Assembly: GCA_030043815.1 (NCBI GenBank)
Contig: JASHWX010000021.1
Coordinates: forward strand, 1 to 10,782
Direction: 5' to 3'
DNA length: 10,782 nt
DNA from: Candidatus Rhabdochlamydia sp.
Lineage (GTDB): Bacteria > Chlamydiota > Chlamydiia > Chlamydiales > Rhabdochlamydiaceae
Shown: one piece after another, positions 5,950-10,782 of the stretch
Layout: each line of letters begins with the position of its first letter
How positions within the stretch are numbered: the stretch's first letter is position 1
Program-made: the position numbers and the translations under genes
Notes under the pieces: model-generated
Told to the model about the DNA's origin: nothing
What the model saw: the letters and a program-made list of their open reading frames with translations, nothing else
The model's database searches: none

Positions 5950-7296
5950 TTAAATAAATAAATATTCTAGAGCCATCTTTTGTTCCTCATGAGCCAAAGA
6001 GGAAACAGAGTAAAGCGGCCTCGAATCAATTTTTTGCCATTGAGAATAATTTTGCGCTGAGAATCGTATTCCATACGAACTACTTGGATGGCTCTCCAAA
6101 AACATCTGCATGCTTTTTAAGGTCCTCCCGTCGCCATTTTTTACCTCAATCGGGATAATTTCTTGATTGTATTCATACAAATAATCCACCTCTGCAGTAC
6201 TGCTTTTTGCCTGTCGTTTCCAAAAATAAAGATCTGATTTTTGATAAGGATTAGAATAGCAAAGCAATTCTTGCCCCACATATGCTTCCGATATCGATCC
6301 ACGGTTGATAAATTCGAGTCCTGGCTCACGGAACCAGGTAGATAAATCAAAGCCTAAGGCAGCCTGGCAGAGTGCAATATCCACTAAGATAAGCTTAAAC
6401 CACTCTAAATTTGCTTCCGCCCCGAGAGGAATACCATTCCCAGCACTATGTTGAATTTTGTGGATAACATTTGCCTTACACAATAAATCAAGACACGGAG
6501 CAAGATCTCGTTTGCGGAACTCGCCGTGAATATTCTTATATTGAAATTCCTCAGCAATCATATGGGGTATTTGGCGGAAAAGAGCCTCAACCAGCGCTAG
6601 CTGATGTTTAGATGCATACTTTTCAATGTCTTGTCGATAGGAGGCAATCAAATTATGGTGCACCTGGAAACTTTCTTTTGAGTTCCCTTCTTGAACCCAT
6701 TTTGCGATGGCCTCCGGCATCCCTCCGATAGCAGAATATTCACCAACTAATTTCAAGAGCAAATGGTGAATCGGCTCAGAAAATGGCTCATTCTTATGAT
6801 TTTCCAAAATCATCTTGGCATTTTCTTTATTCCCGCTCGCAGCTAAATACTCCATTAACGACATAGGGTACATATACATACTCGACACCCGCCCTACCGG
6901 AAGACCTACTTTTTCTAGAGCAAAATCAAAAAGCGAGCCTGCAGCAATGACATGGAGCTTGGGCATCTGTTCATAAAAATAACGCAGGGCCAGAATTGCT
7001 TCTGGAGCAGCTTGAATTTCATCAAAGAACAATAACGTTTCTCCAGGTACAATTTTAGTTCGGCTATAAGAAGCTAGCTCGCGCAAAACCCTTTCCGGTC
7101 TCAGATCTTTCTCAAAAATGGGTTTAGCATCTTTTGCCAGTTCAAAATTGATCTCGACCATATTCTCAAATTGCTTACTGAACTGCCTGACCGCGTGCGT
7201 TTTTCCCACCTGTCGAGCGCCTCGAATCAACAAAGGCTTGCGGTATTTATGATCTTTCCACTGGCTTAAGTGCCAATCAATTAGGCGCTTGAACAT
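5950..7296 (-). CDS. AAA_14/DUF4143-type ATPase
   Basis: A 448-residue member of the widespread family that joins an N-terminal P-loop ATPase (AAA_14) to a C-terminal DUF4143 domain. Visible: opening MFKRLIDWHLSQWKDHKYRKPLLIRGARQVGKT with Walker A GARQVGKT (26-33), Walker B LLFFDEIQ (88-95), the sensor-like IAAGS (117-121) and the family-typical PMSLMEYL. The C-terminal domain holds EVDYLYEYNQEIIPIEVKNG (369-388). Its D371 and E384-x-K386 resemble the core of the PD-(D/E)xK fold, as in many DUF4143 proteins. The cellular role of the family is not established; members occur in many copies in some archaea and bacteria and often in mobile or accessory regions. ATG 7296 has AGGAG at 7302-7306 (5 nt spacing). 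It stands alone between unrelated genes, in DNA more AT-rich than the suf or rml regions, which suggests horizontal acquisition. Appears intact. Confidence 0.9.
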   Translation of the reverse strand: MFKRLIDWHLSQWKDHKYRKPLLIRGARQVGKTHAVRQFSKQFENMVEINFELAKDAKPIFEKDLRPERVLRELASYSRTKIVPGETLLFFDEIQAAPEAILALRYFYEQMPKLHVIAAGSLFDFALEKVGLPVGRVSSMYMYPMSLMEYLAASGNKENAKMILENHKNEPFSEPIHHLLLKLVGEYSAIGGMPEAIAKWVQEGNSKESFQVHHNLIASYRQDIEKYASKHQLALVEALFRQIPHMIAEEFQYKNIHGEFRKRDLAPCLDLLCKANVIHKIQHSAGNGIPLGAEANLEWFKLILVDIALCQAALGFDLSTWFREPGLEFINRGSISEAYVGQELLCYSNPYQKSDLYFWKRQAKSSTAEVDYLYEYNQEIIPIEVKNGDGRTLKSMQMFLESHPSSSYGIRFSAQNYSQWQKIDSRPLYSVSSLAHEEQKMALEYLFI

Positions 7297-7395
7297 GGTT
7301 TCTCCTGGTCGAATTACAAGGTAAAGTTAACAGATTGATGGTCAAAAAGAAAGGACAACTTTTTAAATAATTATAAATGAGAATGTTGCGTTCAA

Positions 7396-7414
7396 TTTTT
7401 TAACGTTTTTTAAC
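7396..7414. repeat. Tandem direct repeat TTTTTTAAC
   Basis: Two exact copies of TTTTTTAAC are separated by one G, so their period is 10 bases (about one helical turn). The junction makes an AACGTT palindrome. Placed between two divergent genes, it could be an operator, or merely low-complexity AT sequence. Confidence 0.45.
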
Positions 7415-7533
7415 ACCAAATTTCAGCTTGTTTTTCAAAAAAATAGGGAAATTTTAAAGATTTTTGGTTGAAACGCCAGGGAAACGTAATATATCATATT
7501 TTCTTCGCATGGGAATGTACTACTGTTTAAAGA

Positions 7534-7562
7534 TTGTCAATTAGATTTAGATATGGTACAAA
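7534..7562 (+). promoter_or_regulatory. Candidate promoter of the secreted-protein/WRNNNPGNL gene pair
   Basis: TTGTCA (five of six) is followed after 17 nt by TACAAA (four of six) with a TGG extension just before it. A start near 7569 would leave a leader of about 27 nt. No clear Shine-Dalgarno precedes ATG 7596 (GGA is 12 nt away). Confidence 0.45.
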
Positions 7563-7595
7563 GTTTTCGATTCACAATATGGACATCGTTCAAAA

Positions 7596-8081
7596 ATGAA
7601 GATAAAATTATACATAACAATTCTATTATTGGGTCTCCAAAGCGTTAACGCCCAACCCTCCTTGGAAGATCAATTGAGAGCGACAGAGAATCCTGACTAC
7701 TACGTTCATGTTCTGTTGACAGGAGTTGTTAAACAAATGGTCTTTCCTGGCCCTCCGCATTTCCTTAGTGTGGAGGATGGAGATTGGCCTGAACCGAGAA
7801 CGATTCTGCAAGTAGATGATGAATCATTGTTTCGATTGGTCAAAGCACAATCACGTGTGACCCCTAGTCACTATTTCGGAGAATTCATTGATTCAGAACT
7901 TAAAGGAGATGAAGTCAATTCTAATTTAGTAACGATAGATTCTTCTTTTACGGATGAACAAGATAATGTTGAATTTTATGAAAACAAAATTATCACGATT
8001 GATGCAGTCATAAGTGCACAGCCTGCCCATTGTCATACGCCCTTTGTTGTAGAAGTTGCTGAGGTAATCTCACATGAATAA
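7596..8081 (+). CDS. Small secreted (periplasmic) protein, DUF4431-like
   Basis: 161 residues with a classical signal peptide: KIK, a hydrophobic core (about 5-14) and a VNA cleavage site before Gln20. There is no lipobox cysteine, so a soluble periplasmic product is expected. The mature part has LTGVVKQMVFPGPP (about 41-54) followed by a SVEDGDWPEPRTILQV-like segment, and near the end TIDAVISAQPAHCHTP (His145, His147). The order FPGPP, GDxPE, then a terminal strand with H-x-H-T-P resembles the DUF4431 family as I remember it; a profile search would be needed to confirm. Biochemical role unknown. The stop overlaps the start of the next gene by 8 bases, so the two are one unit. Because the partner looks like a cell-wall-acting protein, an immunity or inhibitor role in the periplasm is a reasonable inference, not a demonstration. 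AT-rich like its neighbours. Confidence 0.8.
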   Translation: MKIKLYITILLLGLQSVNAQPSLEDQLRATENPDYYVHVLLTGVVKQMVFPGPPHFLSVEDGDWPEPRTILQVDDESLFRLVKAQSRVTPSHYFGEFIDSELKGDEVNSNLVTIDSSFTDEQDNVEFYENKIITIDAVISAQPAHCHTPFVVEVAEVISHE

Positions 8082-8793
8082 AAGACAATTTATCAGGGCT
8101 GAAGAGGGTAAACCCCCTGGCATTTCAGTGGTATACTACGACTCTGATGGCAATATGACTGTTCGTTATCACGATAAAAATGGGAAGATTGGATCTATCG
8201 CGTGGAGAAATAACAATCCAGGTAATCTTGCATGGGGCACCGGCAGTCACGCTACAAAAACTGGTTGCATAGGAAAAGCTAAAGGCCGTCCTGTCTTTCC
8301 TGATTACGAAACTGGAAAGCAATCTATGCGCTTGCTCCTTAAAGAAGATTTTTACCAGAGATTAACATTGAATGAATTACCACGGAAGTACACCGGTGTA
8401 AAAACCGGTCAACCTGATACACAAGAAGTGATCGCTTACCGTAAGGCTATCCGCATTCAGACTAAATTTGACATGGAACGTACTGTTAAATCTCTAAAGA
8501 ATGAAGAATATGAAAAATTACTCAAAGCGATGGAAACCCATGAAGGCTGGCAAGAAGGATGCGAAGAGTTCATAGAAGTTAAAAAAGTTGCATGTGTTCG
8601 CCTGAATAAAAAACATGTAATATCAGAGTATCTCATCAAGGATTTGAAACAACAAAAATGGCATTCGAAAAAATCTGCGATTTCTATGGCAGAAGAAGGT
8701 CGTTTACATGCAATCGTTGTTCACGCAAAAAAGGGAACTTATTTGAGACCTAAATATGGTTCCACATCTTTCAAAGAGCATCTTTGCATATAA
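8074..8793 (+). CDS. WRNNNPGNL-motif protein with C-terminal DUF3892-like domain, putative cell-wall effector
   Basis: 239 residues in two parts. Residues ~17-165 carry the signature seen in proteins annotated as phage structural protein P5-like and in peptidoglycan-acting domains linked to VgrG/Rhs effectors: YYDSDGNMTVRY, WRNNNPGNL (44-52), GCIG, VFPDYETGKQSMRLLL (74-89), YTGVKTGQPDTQEVIAY (106-122) and HEGWQEG (156-162). Residues ~170-226 look like a DUF3892 module: CVRLNKKHVISEYLI, KWHSKKSAISMAEEGRLHAIVV, GTYLRP. No signal peptide or membrane segment is present, so export would need a phage-like or dedicated secretion route, which this window does not show. GAGG at 8061-8064 lies 9 nt before the ATG. 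It overlaps the upstream secreted-protein gene by 8 bases and the convergent kdsB by 23. The catalytic mechanism is not evident by eye. The function is inferred from motif and context. Confidence 0.8.
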   Translation: MNKRQFIRAEEGKPPGISVVYYDSDGNMTVRYHDKNGKIGSIAWRNNNPGNLAWGTGSHATKTGCIGKAKGRPVFPDYETGKQSMRLLLKEDFYQRLTLNELPRKYTGVKTGQPDTQEVIAYRKAIRIQTKFDMERTVKSLKNEEYEKLLKAMETHEGWQEGCEEFIEVKKVACVRLNKKHVISEYLIKDLKQQKWHSKKSAISMAEEGRLHAIVVHAKKGTYLRPKYGSTSFKEHLCI

Positions 8794-9523
8794 ATGAGTG
8801 GCCAATCCTTAACTCTGCCTTACTTAGATGTTCAGGCAGGTCGATGCCGAAGACTTCATGCTGGGTTTCGTGGACGCGCACGCGAAGGTTGTTATAGAGA
8901 AAGCGCAGCTGCTCGAGCTGTTCTGCAGTCTCGAGGGGGCAAGGCTTGAGATGGGCAATCTTTTTGAGAGCTTCCCGTGTGAATGCGTAGAGCCCGACGT
9001 GTTTGTAGTATGTCTTTTGCTGGGGATCATCGCGGTAAAAGGGGATGGGGCTGCGGGAAAAATAAAGGGCATGGCCTTGGGAGTCGCAGACGACCTTGGC
9101 AAAATGAGGGCTTGCGATCTCATCGGGATTGATGATCTTCTTTTTCAATGTCCAGACATCGGTGCGATCGTCGTTGCAGGATTGGAGCAGATCGGCGATC
9201 ATCTCATCGTTGATGAATGGCTCGTCTCCTTGCCAGTTGACCCAAATATCGGCGTTGATCAATCCTTTTTCATTCAATTCGACAAGGCGGTCTGTACCTG
9301 ATGGGCAGCTTTCCGATGTCATGAAATAGCTGCCGCCAAAACTGCTGACGAGTTCGGCGACTTCATCGGAATCCACAGCGAAAGCGACTTGATCAAATGC
9401 TGGAATAGCTGACGCTCTTTCCCAGACCCATTGCAGCAGGGGTTTGCCGCAGAGCATCGAGAGCATTTTTCGAGGAAATCGGGTGCTTTTAAGCCGCGCC
9501 GGAATGATGCATGCTATTTTCAT
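8771..9523 (-). CDS. kdsB: KdsB, CMP-Kdo synthetase
   Basis: 3-deoxy-manno-octulosonate cytidylyltransferase: activates Kdo with CTP to CMP-Kdo for lipopolysaccharide inner core assembly, in the cytosol. The 250 residues are of normal length. Motifs in order: IPARLKSTRFPRKML (7-21, nucleotide binding), CPSGTDR (73-79), NWQGDEPF (96-103, metal/substrate site), YFSRSPIPF, HVGLYAF, LEQLRFLYN and GIDLPEHL near the C-terminus. ATG 9523 overlaps the rmlB stop as ATGA. A GAGAGG lies 11 nt upstream, so translation is mainly coupled. In Chlamydiaceae kdsB is followed by pyrG; here it is instead met head-on by the WRNNNPGNL gene, with a 23-base overlap of the 3' ends. The last dozen residues (RIGHSFICKDAL) may have been changed by that junction. 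Confidence 0.95.
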   Translation of the reverse strand: MKIACIIPARLKSTRFPRKMLSMLCGKPLLQWVWERASAIPAFDQVAFAVDSDEVAELVSSFGGSYFMTSESCPSGTDRLVELNEKGLINADIWVNWQGDEPFINDEMIADLLQSCNDDRTDVWTLKKKIINPDEIASPHFAKVVCDSQGHALYFSRSPIPFYRDDPQQKTYYKHVGLYAFTREALKKIAHLKPCPLETAEQLEQLRFLYNNLRVRVHETQHEVFGIDLPEHLSKAELRIGHSFICKDAL

Positions 9524-10506
9524 ACTTGGACTAACCTCTCAGAATGTTCTAAATACCAGGAAATGGTTTTGCGGATGCCGGATGACATGTCGTGCAACGG
9601 ACGCCATCCGAGCTCTCGCTTAATTTTGGTGCAATCGATCGCGTAGCGCAAGTCGTGGCCTGGGCGGTCGGGGACAAAGGTGATGAGTTTTCTTAAATTT
9701 TCAGGATCGTTCTGAACAAGACGAGAAAACTCATCGATGATCAGATGGAGAAGATCGATATTGCGCCTTTCGCATTCGCCGCCGATATCGTACACTTCCC
9801 CTCGCTCTCCTTTTTCAAGGATTGTCCATACTGCTTCCGAGTGATCATCGACGAAGATCCAATCGCGGACGTTAATCCCTTTGCCATAAACGGGGAGCTT
9901 CTCTCGATGCAGGCAACCGGCGATCATGCGGGGGATGAATTTCTCGACATTCTGGCAGGGGCCGTAGTTGTTCGTGCAATGGGAAATCGTCGTGGAGAGT
10001 CCGTAAGTGTGCGTATAGGCGCGCACAAAATGATCCGATGCCGCTTTAGAGGCGGAGTAAGGCGAGTTGGGGCGATAAGGGGAATCTTCATTAAATGTTC
10101 CCTCTTCAAAGAGCGTGCCATAGACCTCATCCGTGGAAATATGATGGAAATGGATATGTCTTTGACGGCGCACGACCTCGAGAAGAGCGATCGTTCCGCC
10201 GACGTTTGTTTCATAAAATGCGCGAGGGCCCATAATGCTTCTATCGACATGACTTTCTGCAGCAAAATGCACGATGGCGTCGATCTCATGCTCGATGCAG
10301 AGTTTTTCTACGAGAGCCTCGTCGCGGATGTCGCCTTGCACGAAAAGATAGCGGGGATCATCTTCAATGGAAGCGAGATTGCGCAAATCCGAAGCGTAGG
10401 TCAACAGATCGTAATTGATGATTTTTTCCACATGGCTACCGCAGCGGATAAATGAGGAACCGATGAATCCGGCGCCGCCTGTGACGAGAAGACGATTATA
10501 ACGCAT
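9520..10506 (-). CDS. rmlB: RmlB, dTDP-glucose 4,6-dehydratase
   Basis: NAD-dependent short-chain dehydrogenase/reductase making dTDP-4-keto-6-deoxyglucose, the second step to dTDP-L-rhamnose. From ATG 10506 the product has 328 residues with the Rossmann motif TGGAGFIG (9-16), the FAAESHVDRS segment, the catalytic STDEVYG (Thr125, Asp126, Glu127), YSASK (Tyr150, Lys154), NNYGP, and RPGHDLRYAID near the C-terminus. All residues needed for dehydration appear present. An upstream in-frame ATG at 10530 lacks a ribosome binding site, whereas AAGGAG at 10514-10519 is 7 nt from ATG 10506, so I chose the latter. It overlaps the rmlD end by 11 bases and the kdsB start by 4. The gene order rmlD-rmlB-kdsB points to a surface-glycan operon. 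Confidence 0.95.
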   Translation of the reverse strand: MRYNRLLVTGGAGFIGSSFIRCGSHVEKIINYDLLTYASDLRNLASIEDDPRYLFVQGDIRDEALVEKLCIEHEIDAIVHFAAESHVDRSIMGPRAFYETNVGGTIALLEVVRRQRHIHFHHISTDEVYGTLFEEGTFNEDSPYRPNSPYSASKAASDHFVRAYTHTYGLSTTISHCTNNYGPCQNVEKFIPRMIAGCLHREKLPVYGKGINVRDWIFVDDHSEAVWTILEKGERGEVYDIGGECERRNIDLLHLIIDEFSRLVQNDPENLRKLITFVPDRPGHDLRYAIDCTKIKRELGWRPLHDMSSGIRKTISWYLEHSERLVQV

Positions 10507-10782
10507 GGACAAACTCCTTGACGGCTTCATCCCAGGTGCGGGGCTGTCTATGGGTGAGTAAAGTGTATTTGGCTGTATCGAGGACAGAGTAAGCGGGTCT
10601 GACAGCGGGGGTCGGGAATTGCGAGCTTGGGACAGGGATAATTTGTTTGCATTTCATGGGAATGCCTTTCATTGCCGACATTAGATCGAGGGCGATCTGA
10701 TAACGCGAACATGCGCCGGAATTCGCAAAATGGACGATCCCTTCCACATTGAGCATCGAGAGGACGGCGTCGGCGAGATCGT
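10496..10782 (-). CDS. rmlD: RmlD, dTDP-4-dehydrorhamnose reductase (partial, C-terminal part)
   Basis: The last 95 residues of the enzyme that reduces dTDP-4-dehydrorhamnose to dTDP-L-rhamnose. Recognised by GIVHFANSGACSRYQIA followed by IPVPSSQFPTPAVRPAYSVLD, the highly conserved C-terminal block of RmlD, and the closing RTWDEAVKEFV. The frame stays open to the window edge (DLADAVLS precedes the Met at 10756), so that Met is internal and not the start. The active-site Y-x-x-x-K lies outside the window. It overlaps the rmlB start by 11 bases. rmlA and rmlC are not seen and may lie further upstream. Confidence 0.92.
   Translation of the reverse strand, partial: DLADAVLSMLNVEGIVHFANSGACSRYQIALDLMSAMKGIPMKCKQIIPVPSSQFPTPAVRPAYSVLDTAKYTLLTHRQPRTWDEAVKEFVHAL

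Larger units (their letters stand above)
7297..7595. other. AT-rich divergent spacer between the ATPase and the secreted-protein gene
   Basis: About 300 bases with no convincing gene. It contains the ribosome binding site of the ATPase gene at its left end, a tandem TTTTTTAAC repeat at 7396-7414 and a candidate plus-strand promoter at 7534-7562. No tRNA, inverted terminal repeat or integrase remnant is seen. On the minus strand a TATAAT-like element is present, but no well-spaced -35 goes with it. Confidence 0.6.

Noticed and set aside
8828..9301. 157-aa plus-strand frame opposite kdsB
   Set aside because: Antisense shadow of kdsB; no ribosome binding site or recognisable motif.
9745..10455. 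236-aa plus-strand frame opposite rmlB
   Set aside because: Shadow frame of a gene with all catalytic motifs intact; no independent support.
1..10782. CRISPR arrays, tRNA/rRNA genes, insertion sequences
   Set aside because: I saw no regularly spaced repeats, no cloverleaf-like or ribosomal RNA sequence, and no transposase or terminal inverted repeats.

Overview
The window looks like a piece of chromosome from an environmental (Parachlamydiales-type) member of the Chlamydiae. This is inferred from the mix of genes and not from a ribosomal marker. It carries a SUF iron-sulfur assembly operon starting with sufB-sufC, a GadC/XasA-like amino acid permease coupled to a short diaminopimelate epimerase, and a Kdo activation gene next to dTDP-rhamnose genes. 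A Gram-negative intracellular bacterium with lipopolysaccharide fits all of these. The genus cannot be fixed from the window alone.

Layout, left to right. (1) 1-1921, minus strand: sufC (cut by the window edge) and sufB, the start of the SUF operon. (2) 1922-2058: a short divergent promoter region. (3) 2059-2988, plus strand: a ten-helix EamA/DMT transporter. (4) 2716-5795, minus strand: a tightly coupled operon read right to left, made of an unknown gene (apparently split by a one-base frameshift), dapF and an APC-family amino acid permease. The permease frame has lost its natural stop and runs 90 codons antisense into the transporter gene. (5) 5796-5949: leader with a near-consensus promoter, a small GC-rich hairpin and T-rich tracts. 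(6) 5950-8793: a visibly more AT-rich block that looks acquired. It holds an AAA_14/DUF4143 ATPase on the minus strand, an AT-rich divergent spacer, and a two-gene plus-strand unit: a small secreted protein overlapping a protein with the WRNNNPGNL signature of phage/effector cell-wall-acting proteins. (7) 8771-10782, minus strand: rmlD (cut by the edge), rmlB and kdsB, overlapping or coupled, for nucleotide-sugar supply to cell-envelope glycans.

The core genes serve cofactor assembly (Suf), meso-diaminopimelate supply (DapF), amino acid exchange (permease) and surface polysaccharide (KdsB, RmlB, RmlD). The most interesting accessory item is the overlapping secreted-protein/WRNNNPGNL pair at 7596-8793, which has the layout of a cell-wall effector with its periplasmic immunity protein. 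The two most checkable oddities are single-base length changes in homopolymers: one splits the gene upstream of dapF, the other removes the stop of the permease.
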